NCBI GenBank assembly: GCA_934541105.1
Contig: CAKTDA010000001.1
Span: 248,001 to 312,000 of the forward strand
Source of the DNA: an uncultured Luteitalea sp.
Lineage (GTDB): Bacteria > Acidobacteriota > Vicinamibacteria > Vicinamibacterales > Vicinamibacteraceae
Reading direction: 5' to 3'
DNA: 64,000 nucleotides
The notes beneath the pieces were generated by a model, which made no database searches, was not told the origin of the DNA, and saw only the letters and a list, made by a program, of their open reading frames with translations. The position numbers and the translations under genes were made by a program. Of the stretch, positions 1 to 7,926 are shown piece after piece (the first letter of the stretch is position 1; each line of letters opens with the position of its first letter).

Positions 1-323
1 CCCGCGGCCCGCGCGCCGTCGATCACGTGCTGCACGCCACCGACGTTGATGGCGCGATACGCCGCGTCGGGCTGGCCGGCCTCCCGATAGGTCGCCGCGA
101 TGTGGTAGACGACCGTCGTGTCGCGACACGCCGCCGCGACCGCCGCGGCGTCGGAGAGGTCGCCGGATGCGATCTCGACACCCGCCTGGCGCAGCGCGGC
201 CACCTCCGGCTTGTCGAGGCTCCTGGCGCGCACGAGTCCCCGCACGCGCACACCGCGGGCGAGCAGATGCCTGGCCAGATGGCCACCGGTGAACCCGGTG
301 ACGCCCGTGACGAGCGCGGTCAC
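1..323 (-). CDS. NAD(P)-dependent sugar epimerase/dehydratase, N-terminal part
   Basis: The frame runs off the left edge, so only the first ~107 residues are present. It starts at a GTG and opens with a Rossmann fold: the glycine motif GVTGFTG at residues 7-13 binds NAD(P). An acidic turn and SGDLSD follow, then the 'YHIAATYR' strand typical of extended short-chain dehydrogenases (dTDP-glucose dehydratase/UDP-glucose epimerase superfamily). The start overlaps the stop of the upstream glycosyltransferase by four bases (GTGA), so both are probably translated from one mRNA and act on the same glycan. The catalytic Tyr-x3-Lys lies outside the window, so the substrate cannot be assigned. Confidence 0.8.
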   Translation of the reverse strand, partial: MTALVTGVTGFTGGHLARHLLARGVRVRGLVRARSLDKPEVAALRQAGVEIASGDLSDAAAVAAACRDTTVVYHIAATYREAGQPDAAYRAINVGGVQHVIDGARAA

Positions 324-1579
324 CGCGGGTCCGGGCCTCCGGACGCCGCGGGGCCGGGCATGGCGACCGGCCGGGTGCGGGCACGCCCGACGGCCAGCAG
401 CATGTCGTACGCGCGGCGCGTGCGCGACAGATACGACTGCCGGCTGTACTGCGCGTCGGCCAGTTGCCGCGCCCCGGCGGCCACCCTGGCGGCCTCCGCC
501 TTGTCGAGGAGCATGCGCGACAGCCCGTCGGCAAGGGCATCGGCCGTCGGCTCGACGAGTTCGGACGATTCCGGCGTCAGCACCTGCGTGTGCGTCCGCA
601 GGTTCGTCGCGACGATCGGACGGCCCGACCGCAGGTAGGAGTAGATCTTCAGCGGCGTGTTGGTGCCCGAGATGCGAGGCGACACGAGCACGTCGCAGGC
701 GTCCACGAAGTGCGGGATGTCGGCGGGCGGACGCTGGCCCGTGAAGACGAGCGGCGCGCCCATCGCGCGGGCCCGGGCCTCGAGCGCCTCGACCTGCTCG
801 GGTGCGCCGCCGACGACGAGCACGGCGGCGTCGGGCACGCGGGCGGCGAGCCGGACGCTCGCGTCGAGCAGCAGATCGAGCCCCTGGTACTGCTCGAAGG
901 TGCCCGTATAGAGCACGACCGGCTGCTCCGGCGTGAGCCCCCAGGCCCTGCGCAGCGCGTCGCGACCCGGTCCGGCCGACGGATCGACGTCGCCGCCCAT
1001 CACGTTCTCGATGAGCACGGCCCTGTCGCCGACGCCCATCGCATGCACGGTGTCCTGGAGGTCCTGGCAGATCGTGATCACGACCTGCGATCCGCGGACC
1101 ATGTACCCTTCGGCCTTCTCGAAGATCCAGCGCAGCAGCCGCGATCGCGAGTAGCGGAAGTTGCCGAGCTGCTGCGGCAGGCTCGAGTGCATGTCGTAGA
1201 GATGCGGAATCCCGAGGCGGCGCGCGACCCAGACGCCGAGGACGCCCATCTCCTCGTGCGAGTGGACGGCGTCGAACCGGTCCTTGCCAAGCAGCGCCAC
1301 GCGCAGGATCGTCAGCGTCAGGAACGCATCGAGCACGAGCTTTGTCGCCGACGGACCGATAGGCACCGAGCGGATGAACGGCGGACGCCAGCTTCGCGTG
1401 ATCCGCAGGTTCGGCAGGTCGACGTCGCGGCCGATCGGATAGGTGACGAGATGCACCGAGTGGCCGTCCTCGACGAGGGCCTTGATGCGGTGGTATTCGC
1501 TGAACGGCGTGCCGCGCGGCTCGAAGAACGGCTCAGGCGCGAGCATGAGGATCCTGAGCGGTGTCGTGGAGGCGGTCAC
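320..1579 (-). CDS. Glycosyltransferase family 4 (GT-B fold)
   Basis: Predicted retaining glycosyltransferase of 419 residues. The N-terminal domain opens with LRILMLAPEPFFEPRGTP (residues 8-25), the acceptor-side start of GT4 enzymes. The donor-binding half has VVLYTGTFEQYQG and, near residue 301, PRISGTNTPLKIYSY, the counterpart of the family's E-x7-E nucleotide-sugar loop. The open frame extends 49 codons upstream, but that stretch is Arg/Gly-rich and unlike the family. A -10-like TATACT at 1646-1651 would start the mRNA inside it, so I place the start at GTG 1579. It overlaps the epimerase by four bases. Donor and acceptor are unknown; a cell-envelope glycan is likely from context. Confidence 0.85.
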   Translation of the reverse strand: MTASTTPLRILMLAPEPFFEPRGTPFSEYHRIKALVEDGHSVHLVTYPIGRDVDLPNLRITRSWRPPFIRSVPIGPSATKLVLDAFLTLTILRVALLGKDRFDAVHSHEEMGVLGVWVARRLGIPHLYDMHSSLPQQLGNFRYSRSRLLRWIFEKAEGYMVRGSQVVITICQDLQDTVHAMGVGDRAVLIENVMGGDVDPSAGPGRDALRRAWGLTPEQPVVLYTGTFEQYQGLDLLLDASVRLAARVPDAAVLVVGGAPEQVEALEARARAMGAPLVFTGQRPPADIPHFVDACDVLVSPRISGTNTPLKIYSYLRSGRPIVATNLRTHTQVLTPESSELVEPTADALADGLSRMLLDKAEAARVAAGARQLADAQYSRQSYLSRTRRAYDMLLAVGRARTRPVAMPGPAASGGPDPR

Positions 1580-1645
1580 GGGACTCTGTCGCTGGGGCCG
1601 GGTGGGGCTCCCGTGCAGGCGGGCTCGGGCGCCACGAAGTGATCG

Positions 1646-1651
1646 AGTATA
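1646..1651 (-). promoter_or_regulatory. Candidate -10 element for the GT4-epimerase unit
   Basis: On the minus strand the hexamer reads TATACT (5 of 6 matches to the -10 consensus). No clear -35 lies 17 bases upstream. Transcription would begin near 1639 and give a leader of about 60 bases before GTG 1579, which is why the longer open frame is not accepted. Confidence 0.4.
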
Positions 1652-1764
1652 CCCCGGCCAGCCCCGCCGTCGGCTCGCGCGGCCGCGTCTTTGCCGCGGC
1701 GCGCGCGTCATGATACCGTCGTCCACCTCCTGGTCGCGTCAGGCGGCCGAAACCCGCCACCCAC

Positions 1765-2748
1765 ATGACCGCCGTGTCCGGCCGCGTCCGCCGCGCGTCC
1801 ATCTTTCTCGTCAAACTCAGCATCAGTGTCGGCCTGCTGGCCGTGCTGTTCCGCCAGACCGACGTCGGCGCCGTCTGGGCGCGCCTGCGGCAGGTCGATG
1901 GCGGCTGGATTGCCCTCGCGTTCGTGGCGCACGCCCTCCTCCTGCTCGTGAGCGGCTGGCGCTGGCGCCGGCTGCTGGTGACGCAGGAGGTCCAGGCGTC
2001 CACGTGGCAACTGACGCTCTCCTGCCTCGTCGCCAACTTCTTCAACAACTTCCTGCCGAGCAACATCGGCGGCGACGTGGTGCGGATTGCGGATACCGCG
2101 CCCCTCACCGGCTCGCGCACGGTCGCCACGGCTGTGGTCCTGTTCGACCGGGTGCTCGGCCTGATCGCGCTGTTTGCCATTGCCGCAACCGGGTCGCTGC
2201 TGCTCCGGCGCGCGCTGCCGGGCACCGGTTACCTGTGGGTGCTGCTGGTCCTCGCCGCCGTGGGTGCCGCCATCGTCATCGCGCAGCCCTCGCTGGTGCC
2301 GCGCCTCCTGCGCCCGCTTGCACGCGTCCGCAAGGACTGGGTCACCGAGCGCCTCGGCCGGATCGAGGAGATGCTGGCGCGGATTGGCGGCAACCGGGCC
2401 ATCGTCGTGCAGGCGTTCGTCGGTGCCGTGCTCGTGCAGGTGCTGGTTGTCATCTTCTACCTGTGCGTCGCCTACGGGCTGCACATCGAGCTGCCACTGC
2501 GGGACGCGCTCGTCATCGTGCCGATCAGCCTCGTCATCCAGCTCGCCCCCGTGTCCATCAACGGGTTCGGGGTTCGTGAGGCCGTCTTCTCCTACCTGTT
2601 CGTGCGTCTCGGCCACGCGGTGGACGCCGGGCTCGCGCTCTCGATTGCCGGGGCCGCCCTGCTGATCCTGGCCTCGCTGCCCGGCGGCTTGCTCTTTCTC
2701 ACGCGCCGGGGGCTGATGATGTCGGCGCCATCGTCCGATATGCCCTAG
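1765..2748 (+). CDS. UPF0104/AglD-like flippase-domain membrane protein (first copy)
   Basis: A 327-residue integral membrane protein with about eight hydrophobic segments. It carries the signatures of the lysylphosphatidylglycerol-synthase transmembrane (UPF0104) family: NFFNNFLPSNIGGDVVR near residues 91-107, and APVSINGFGVREA near residue 261. The soluble aminoacyl-transferase domain of MprF is absent, so this is the membrane-only form often found beside glycosyltransferases. A role in moving a lipid or lipid-linked sugar across the inner membrane is an inference from the family. It is divergent from the GT4 gene. A second member of the family lies at 6904-7863. Confidence 0.82.
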   Translation: MTAVSGRVRRASIFLVKLSISVGLLAVLFRQTDVGAVWARLRQVDGGWIALAFVAHALLLLVSGWRWRRLLVTQEVQASTWQLTLSCLVANFFNNFLPSNIGGDVVRIADTAPLTGSRTVATAVVLFDRVLGLIALFAIAATGSLLLRRALPGTGYLWVLLVLAAVGAAIVIAQPSLVPRLLRPLARVRKDWVTERLGRIEEMLARIGGNRAIVVQAFVGAVLVQVLVVIFYLCVAYGLHIELPLRDALVIVPISLVIQLAPVSINGFGVREAVFSYLFVRLGHAVDAGLALSIAGAALLILASLPGGLLFLTRRGLMMSAPSSDMP

Positions 2749-2790
2749 AAGGAGGTGTCTCAGCCCTCCTGAACTGCGTGAGGACGCTGC

Positions 2791-4071
2791 ATGAAGACCT
2801 TCCGACCCCTGTCGCTTGCACTGCTCGGCCTGTGTGCCGTGGTAGCCGCAGGCTGTGAATCCACGAAGAGCCGCAATCCGCTCAGCCCGACTGTGGCCGG
2901 ACCGATTGCCGGCGTGACGATCACGGCGCCCAAGCCGCTCGAGCCGGTGAACAACACCGTGCTGGTGTCGGGCTCGCCCGTCGTCCTGCTGATCGAGAAC
3001 GCGTCCACGAGCGGCGAGCGTCCCATCTGGCTGCAGGTCGAGGTGTCGACCGACAGCGGGTTCGGCAGCAAGGTCCACGTGGCCGACAAGATCGAGCCCG
3101 GGCCCGGCGGCCGGACCGCCTACACGGTCCCGGTCGCGCTGACTCCGGGCGGCACACGCTACTTCTGGCGCAGCCGGGCCGTCGATGGCGCCAACACCGG
3201 CGAGTACTCCGCCCTGTCGGCCTTCGTGCTGAACGACCCGGTTGTCGTCGGGGTGCCGTCGCCGGCAGGCCCCATCAACAACACCGCCGTCGATACCGTC
3301 ACGCCCGACCTCGTCGTGGTGAACGGCCCCGCGACCGGGCCTCTGGCCGGGCCGGTGACCTATCGCTTCGAGGTCGCCACCGACAGCAACTTCGCCAACC
3401 TGGTGGCCGTGCTCACTGTGGGGCGCTCCGGCTCGTCCACGACGTCGGTCCGGCCCACGCCGCTCGCCTACAACACCACCTACTTCTGGCGCGTGAGCGC
3501 CAGCGACGGCGTCCTGACGAGCCCGGTTTCGCCGGTGGCGAGCTTCCGGACGCCGGCAGCCCCGGCTCCGCCGCCCACGCCGTCCCCGGCACCGTCGCCG
3601 TCGCCCTCGCCGTCGCCGAACCCATCGCCATCGCCCTCGCCGTCCCCCGCACCGCCGCCGTCGGGTGGAGGTCGCCGCGCCCCGGATCCGGCCCCCGGGA
3701 CGCGCCTGCCGCTGCCCAACATGGCAGCGGTCGTGGATGACGTCGCTCGGCAGTATCCGTCGGCGCTGCGCAACTCCTGCCAGGACCACGGCGGCTCGTG
3801 GGAGTTCATGGATCGGCTCGTCGACCAGCTCCGGGCGTACGACACGCGGTGGGGCTACAACGGCAAGCGCGGCAACGCCGGGGATCCGTCTCACGACGTG
3901 GTGGCCTACAACTTCGGGGCAGGCGCTGACCAGGGCACGACCAACGTCTACATCATCGACGTCATCGTGGGGCACTGCGGATCGAACCCCGGACCTGCGT
4001 GGATCGACCAGACGGGCGAGACCGCACGGCAGGGAGCGATCGGGCGCTGGACGAGCCGGGGACGCTTCTAG
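2791..4071 (+). CDS. Lipoprotein with two beta-sandwich repeats and a novel C-terminal domain (copy A)
   Basis: 426 residues. A signal peptide ends in the lipobox VAAGC, giving lipidated Cys22. Residues ~40-255 form two fibronectin-III-like repeats, each with a 'YFWR(S/V)' strand (TRYFWRSRA, TTYFWRVSA). A Pro/Ser linker at ~261-292 follows. The last ~130 residues are almost the same as the end of the lipoprotein at 5153-6043, with shared RLPLPN, SCQ-x-HGG, RWGYNGKRGNAGDPS and VGHCG; its two cysteines could form a disulphide. I do not recognise that domain. The protein should sit on the outer membrane with the C-terminal domain projecting. A strong AAGGAGGTG occurs 30 bases too far upstream; the nearer GAGGA likely serves this ATG. 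Confidence 0.85.
   Translation: MKTFRPLSLALLGLCAVVAAGCESTKSRNPLSPTVAGPIAGVTITAPKPLEPVNNTVLVSGSPVVLLIENASTSGERPIWLQVEVSTDSGFGSKVHVADKIEPGPGGRTAYTVPVALTPGGTRYFWRSRAVDGANTGEYSALSAFVLNDPVVVGVPSPAGPINNTAVDTVTPDLVVVNGPATGPLAGPVTYRFEVATDSNFANLVAVLTVGRSGSSTTSVRPTPLAYNTTYFWRVSASDGVLTSPVSPVASFRTPAAPAPPPTPSPAPSPSPSPSPNPSPSPSPSPAPPPSGGGRRAPDPAPGTRLPLPNMAAVVDDVARQYPSALRNSCQDHGGSWEFMDRLVDQLRAYDTRWGYNGKRGNAGDPSHDVVAYNFGAGADQGTTNVYIIDVIVGHCGSNPGPAWIDQTGETARQGAIGRWTSRGRF
3571..3665 (+). repeat. Degenerate minisatellite encoding a Pro/Ser linker
   Basis: Repeated CCGTCGCC-type units inside copy A encode an alternating Pro-Ser stretch of about 30 residues, a flexible stalk between the beta sandwiches and the C-terminal domain. 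Copy B lacks it, so the linker probably grew by slippage after duplication. Confidence 0.7.
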
Positions 4072-4104
4072 CCAGGAAGCCACGCGGCGGCAGCAATCAT
4101 GCGG

Positions 4105-4157
4105 AATGCGGAATGTCGAGTACGGGACGGGGCGCCTCGGATTCGACACTCCGCATT
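4105..4157. repeat. Imperfect inverted repeat in intergenic space
   Basis: Bases 4105-4119 pair with 4143-4157 over 15 positions with one mismatch (AATGCGGA..TGTCGA against TCGACA..TCCGCATT), leaving a 23-base loop. The left arm is preceded by a tandem GCGGAATG. It fills part of the 284-base gap between copy A and the barrel gene. There is no following T-run, so a dispersed REP-like element is more likely than a terminator. Confidence 0.5.
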
Positions 4158-4355
4158 CGACATGCCGCACCCGGATCGGTTCCTCCCCACGCGTCAGCCC
4201 GTCCCGGTTGACACGTGTCGCGGCCTGACGAACAATCTCGTGTCCTCTTCCCGGCGGACAAGTCGCGGCGTGCCGGCAACGGTCGCCACCTTTCAACAAG
4301 CGGAAGCACGACACGAATCCGAACGCCCTCGGACCGGGAGTTCGACTGTTTGTCT

Positions 4356-5132
4356 ATGAGCACACGAGCAATTCTCCTGATGTGCGGCCTGGCCCTGACG
4401 CCAGCCGTTGCTGCGGCGCAGTCAGCCGGGGCGCCTTACGAGGAGCGCGGGTTCGTCCAGGTGACGGCCGGCGCCCAGAGCGGCTCTCACCTCCTCACCA
4501 GCACTTCGACGTTCTCCATCTACGACGAACCGGCCAGCGTCGAAGGCGCGCAGACCTACGGCGGCGGCGCCACCTGGGGCGTCGGAGCCGGCGCCCGTGT
4601 GTGGCGCAACCTCGTGGTGTCGCTCAACTACGCGCGCTATGGCGACGACATGGAAACCGCCGTCCTCGCCCGCGTGCCGCACCCGCTCTTCCTGAACCGG
4701 CCGCGTGATGCCAACCAGCGCATCGGCGGTCTGCAGCACCTCGAGAACCAGTACCACCTCACGGCGAGCTGGATGTTCCCGGTCCGCGACGACCTGGTGC
4801 TCGGCGTCGGCGTCGGGCCGTCGTTCATCGGCCTGTCGCACGAGTTCCCGAGCGGTGCCCGCGTCGAGGAGCAGGACGGTGCCCCGAACTTCGCCACCGT
4901 GGCCCTGCAGGACGTGACCTTCACGCGCGGGAAGAAGACGGCGACGACGGCCAACTTCGGTGCCGATCTCACCTACAAGCTGCCGTTCGATCTCGGGCAG
5001 GCCGGCAAGCTCGGCGCGACCGTCGGCTTCCGGTACGCCGGGGGCACGGCTGACCTGTCAGGCCCGAGCGGTTCGGTGGACGTGAAGTACGGCGGCGCGC
5101 AGTTCTACGGCGGCGTCCGCGTCTCGTTCTGA
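4356..5132 (+). CDS. Outer-membrane beta-barrel protein
   Basis: 258 residues. The ATG at 4356 gives a clean signal peptide (hydrophobic core, cleavage after AVAAAQ at about residue 22). The open frame continues upstream, but without a signal sequence. The mature part alternates short polar turns with amphipathic strands (GAGARVWRNLVVSLNYARY, LVLGVGVGPSFIGLSHEF) and ends in aromatic VRVSF, the C-terminal signal recognised by the BAM machinery. This points to an 8-10-strand barrel of the OmpA/OmpW-like size class. It lies between the two paired lipoproteins, and the three may form one envelope unit. No enzyme motif is seen. Confidence 0.75.
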   Translation: MSTRAILLMCGLALTPAVAAAQSAGAPYEERGFVQVTAGAQSGSHLLTSTSTFSIYDEPASVEGAQTYGGGATWGVGAGARVWRNLVVSLNYARYGDDMETAVLARVPHPLFLNRPRDANQRIGGLQHLENQYHLTASWMFPVRDDLVLGVGVGPSFIGLSHEFPSGARVEEQDGAPNFATVALQDVTFTRGKKTATTANFGADLTYKLPFDLGQAGKLGATVGFRYAGGTADLSGPSGSVDVKYGGAQFYGGVRVSF

Positions 5133-5152
5133 GAGACCCGGAAAGAAGGACG

Positions 5153-6043
5153 ATGATCATGAAGTACGCATTGCACGCGGGCCTGATGGCCCTTCTCGCG
5201 GCCAGCGCGGCCTGCAGCAGCAGCAACAACCCGGTCTCGCCATCGGCCACGCCCGGCCTCGGTGCCGTCACCGCGGTGCCCGAAGGCACTCCGACGCTCA
5301 AGGCCAACTCGCCCGGGAACCCCTCGCCGGCATCCGGCGAGACGACCGAACTCGGGCCGCAGAACTCCATCCCGGTGACGCTCTCGGTGTCCAACGCCGT
5401 GGCCACCCACGCAAGCACGGTCGCGCTCGGCCATCGCTTCCAGTTGTTCGAGGGGTCGTCGCTGATTGCCGAGCCGCTCGTGCCTGCCGGCAACGGCCGG
5501 ACGTCGTGGACGGTGACCGCGCAGTTGAAGTACGACACCGTCTACACGTGGCGCGCGCGCGCCGAACTCGCCGACGCCTACGGCGGCTGGTCACCGAACT
5601 GGACCTTCCGCACGCCGGCCGCACCGGTTTCGGGTGCCAACCGCACGCCGGATCCGCCGCCGGGGTCGCGGCTGCCGCTGCCCAACCGCATGGCCGTCGT
5701 GCTCGCCGCCTTCGCCGAGCGTCCGGATCTGGTGCGCCGCTCCTGCCAGGAGCATGGCGGCACGTGGGAGTTCCTCGACTACCTCGTGGACAAGCTGCGT
5801 GAAGAAGACAATCGCTGGGGCTACAACGGCAAGCGTGGCAATGCTGGCGACCCGTCGATGGACGTGGTGGACTACCACTGGGGAGCCGGCCCGAGCGACG
5901 GCAGCACGCAGGTCTACATCATCGACATCATGTTCGGCCACTGCGGCAACAGCCCGTCGGCCGCATGGATCGACCAGACCGGCGCGACGGCCGAACAGCG
6001 GTCCATCGGTCGATGGACCGGCCGCGGTCGCTTCACGAACTGA
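5153..6043 (+). CDS. Lipoprotein with one beta-sandwich repeat and the novel C-terminal domain (copy B)
   Basis: 296 residues. The signal peptide ends SAAC, giving lipidated Cys21. One fibronectin-III-like repeat spans ~60-155 (YTWRARAEL, SPNWTFRTP), then residues ~164-296 repeat the C-terminal domain of copy A. Cysteines in SCQEHGG and FGHCG, and RWGYNGKRGNAGDPS, are conserved between them. Two starts (5153 and 5159) are possible; GAAGGA at 5145-5150 is only 2-8 bases before them and slightly favours 5159. It follows the barrel gene by 20 bases and is closed by a strong hairpin, so barrel and lipoprotein are probably co-transcribed. Function unknown. Confidence 0.83.
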   Translation: MIMKYALHAGLMALLAASAACSSSNNPVSPSATPGLGAVTAVPEGTPTLKANSPGNPSPASGETTELGPQNSIPVTLSVSNAVATHASTVALGHRFQLFEGSSLIAEPLVPAGNGRTSWTVTAQLKYDTVYTWRARAELADAYGGWSPNWTFRTPAAPVSGANRTPDPPPGSRLPLPNRMAVVLAAFAERPDLVRRSCQEHGGTWEFLDYLVDKLREEDNRWGYNGKRGNAGDPSMDVVDYHWGAGPSDGSTQVYIIDIMFGHCGNSPSAAWIDQTGATAEQRSIGRWTGRGRFTN

Positions 6044-6061
6044 GCGCGCACGGAAACCTTC

Positions 6062-6099
6062 ACGAAGGGCCGGCCTCCTCGCAGGGGCCGGCCCTTCGT
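6062..6099 (+). terminator. Strong stem-loop terminator after lipoprotein copy B
   Basis: Fourteen perfect base pairs join 6062-6075 and 6086-6099 (ACGAAGGGCCGGCC with its complement) around a 10-base loop, starting 18 bases after the stop. The T-run that follows is weak (CGTTTCC), as is common in GC-rich genomes. Confidence 0.8.
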
Positions 6100-6174
6100 C
6101 GTTTCCGGCACCGGGTTCGGAAGACCGGGTACGAGTCTCGGTGGGAGGCGCAGGTGGCGCAGACCTCGCCCTGC

Positions 6175-6180
6175 TATGAT
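6175..6180 (+). promoter_or_regulatory. -10 element TATGAT, gives a leaderless start
   Basis: TATGAT (5 of 6) ends seven bases before GTG 6188. RNA would begin at or next to that GTG. The ATG at 6176 lies inside the hexamer and so is unlikely to be transcribed. The -35 region is weak. Confidence 0.55.
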
Positions 6181-6187
6181 CCGCGCC

Positions 6188-6907
6188 GTGGCCGAGGACA
6201 CGTTCTACAAGTCGTTTTCAGAGAAACAGCTCACGGGATTCGGTGCCGCCCGCCGCAGCCGCATCGAACGCACCCGCCTCGGCATCCTGCACGCGGCGAT
6301 CACGCCACCGGGCGCGATGGTCGAGATCGGACCCGGGCACGGCACACTCGGTGAACTCGCGGTCGGTGCGGGGTGGACCTACACCGCGATCGAGGCCAGC
6401 GACCTCCTCATCGACGTGCTCACGAAGAAGGGGTTCCGGGTGGTCAAGGCGTTCACCCCACCAATCCCCGGCGACAGCGGCTCGCTCGACGTCGTGTATG
6501 CCGATCAGGTCATGGAGCACATGCCAGGCATCGACGCGGCGCGCGCGTTCACGGCCGATGCCCTCCGTCTGCTCAAGCCGGGCGGCGTCTTCTTCGTGGT
6601 CGTCCCGGACTACCTCAAGGAACGCACGTTCTTCTGGGACGTCGACTACACGCACAACTTCGTCACCACCGAACGCCGCATGAAGCAGCTGTTCAACGAC
6701 GGCGGGTTCGTCGTCGAACGCGTGGTCCGCAGCATCGGCGTGGCGACGGGCCTCAGGCGTGACGCGCTCGCCGCCGCCAGCATGCTGGCAAACATCCCGG
6801 GGCTGAACACGCTGTCGCGGTGGACCGGCACCGAGGACCTGCTGTTCAAGGTGCGCAAGAACCTGTTCGAGACGCTCACCTTCGTGGCGCGCAAGCCGAC
6901 GGCATGA
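6188..6907 (+). CDS. Class I SAM-dependent methyltransferase
   Basis: 239 residues. Motif I VEIGPGHGTLGELA lies near residues 45-58, the acidic post-I residue in AIEASD, and motif II/III as DVVYADQVMEHMPG and LKPGGVFFVVVPDY. Together these make a complete Methyltransf_11 fold. GTG 6188 is preferred over the in-frame ATG 6176 because the latter overlaps the -10 hexamer. The stop overlaps the following UPF0104 gene by four bases (ATGA), so the products are likely made together. A small-molecule or glycolipid acceptor is inferred; the substrate is not visible. Confidence 0.82.
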   Translation: MAEDTFYKSFSEKQLTGFGAARRSRIERTRLGILHAAITPPGAMVEIGPGHGTLGELAVGAGWTYTAIEASDLLIDVLTKKGFRVVKAFTPPIPGDSGSLDVVYADQVMEHMPGIDAARAFTADALRLLKPGGVFFVVVPDYLKERTFFWDVDYTHNFVTTERRMKQLFNDGGFVVERVVRSIGVATGLRRDALAAASMLANIPGLNTLSRWTGTEDLLFKVRKNLFETLTFVARKPTA

Positions 6908-7863
6908 CCCGCTGGCTCCGCTCGATCCTGCCCGCCGTGACCTCGGCGACGGGGGGCTGGGTCCGGGTGGGCATCACGGCGGTGATCCTCGTGTACCTGC
7001 TGCGGCAGGTGGATGCCGGGGCCGCCGTGCGCGCGATGCTGCGCGTGCACCCGGCAGTCGTGGCGCTCGTCTGCGGGCTGGTCCTCCTCGACCGCGTCGT
7101 CATGATCTGGCGCTGGCTGCTCCTGCTGCGAGCCAGCGGCACGGACGTGCCCACGTGGACGGCGGCCCGCATCTTCCTCATCAGCTCCTTCGTCGGCAGC
7201 TTCCTGCCCGCCGGCGTCGGCGGCGATGCGGCGCGCGCGTATGCGCTGGGCCAGCGCACCTCGCAGCGTGGCGCGGCCGTGGCCTCGGTGGCCATCGATC
7301 GCATCCTCGGCGTCGTGGCCATCGCGCTGATGGGAGCCCTCGGCGTCGCGCTGTACGCGCGTCAGCACGCGGACGCCCAGGTGCAGGCCGTGGCGTTCTG
7401 GAGCGCGGCACTCGTGTTCGTGGGGGCCGGGGCCGCGATCTGGGCCGATCGGTGGATTCGCTGGCTGCCCGCGGCGTGGCATCACCTGACGCCGGTGCGC
7501 CTGCCGCTCCGGGTCGCGGATGCCGTGGCGCTCTACCGCGGTGAGCCGCAGACGCTGCTCGCGGTATTCGGTCTCTCGGTCCTCGTCCAGATCCTGCGCA
7601 TCGTCCAGGCGTACGGCCTCGGGCTGGGCCTCGGGATTGACGTCCCCTTCAGCTACTACCTCGTCTTCATGCCCATCGGGCTCTTGATGCTGCTGCTGCC
7701 CATCTCGGTGAGCGGATTCGGCCTGCCGCAGGGCGTGATCATGTGGCTGATGCGGCCGCTCGGCGTGCCCGACGAACTGTCGCTGGCCTTGACGACGCTC
7801 ATCATCCTGACGGGACTGTTCGGCAACCTGCCCGGGGCCTGGCTCTACCTGCGCCGCCGGTAG
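6904..7863 (+). CDS. UPF0104/AglD-like flippase-domain membrane protein (second copy)
   Basis: 319 residues with eight or so membrane segments. It shares the family landmarks of the protein at 1765-2748: SFLPAGVGGDAARAYAL (near residue 99) and ISVSGFGLPQGV (near 267). The ATG overlaps the methyltransferase stop by four bases. An in-frame extension upstream lies wholly within the methyltransferase and is rejected. The methyltransferase-UPF0104 coupling suggests a methylated lipid or glycolipid that is moved across the membrane, which is inference only. Confidence 0.82.
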   Translation: MTRWLRSILPAVTSATGGWVRVGITAVILVYLLRQVDAGAAVRAMLRVHPAVVALVCGLVLLDRVVMIWRWLLLLRASGTDVPTWTAARIFLISSFVGSFLPAGVGGDAARAYALGQRTSQRGAAVASVAIDRILGVVAIALMGALGVALYARQHADAQVQAVAFWSAALVFVGAGAAIWADRWIRWLPAAWHHLTPVRLPLRVADAVALYRGEPQTLLAVFGLSVLVQILRIVQAYGLGLGLGIDVPFSYYLVFMPIGLLMLLLPISVSGFGLPQGVIMWLMRPLGVPDELSLALTTLIILTGLFGNLPGAWLYLRRR

Positions 7864-7887
7864 CGCGCCGCTCGGCCGTCCGGCACT

Positions 7888-7916
7888 TTGACTCGGGCTG
7901 CTAGACCCTGTAGACT
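7888..7916 (+). promoter_or_regulatory. Sigma-70-type promoter of the radical SAM gene
   Basis: TTGACT at 7888-7893, a 17-base spacer, and TAGACT at 7911-7916. The -10 ends ten bases before ATG 7927 and no Shine-Dalgarno sequence fits in between, so the transcript should be leaderless or nearly so. Confidence 0.7.
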
Positions 7917-7926
7917 CAAATACTTA

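Noticed and set aside
2749..2770. AAGGAGG/CCTCCT hairpin as terminator or ribosome-site switch
   Set aside because: Only six base pairs with a nine-base loop, no T-run, and the AGGAGG is too far from ATG 2791 to be its ribosome site.
3571..3665. Possible CRISPR-like array
   Set aside because: The repeats are contiguous short coding units with no spacers, translating to a Pro/Ser linker.
1708..4314. Very long open frame on the minus strand opposite the UPF0104 and lipoprotein genes
   Set aside because: Arg/Gly/His-rich composition with no domain, and it is antisense to two well-supported genes. Long antisense frames are expected at this G+C content.
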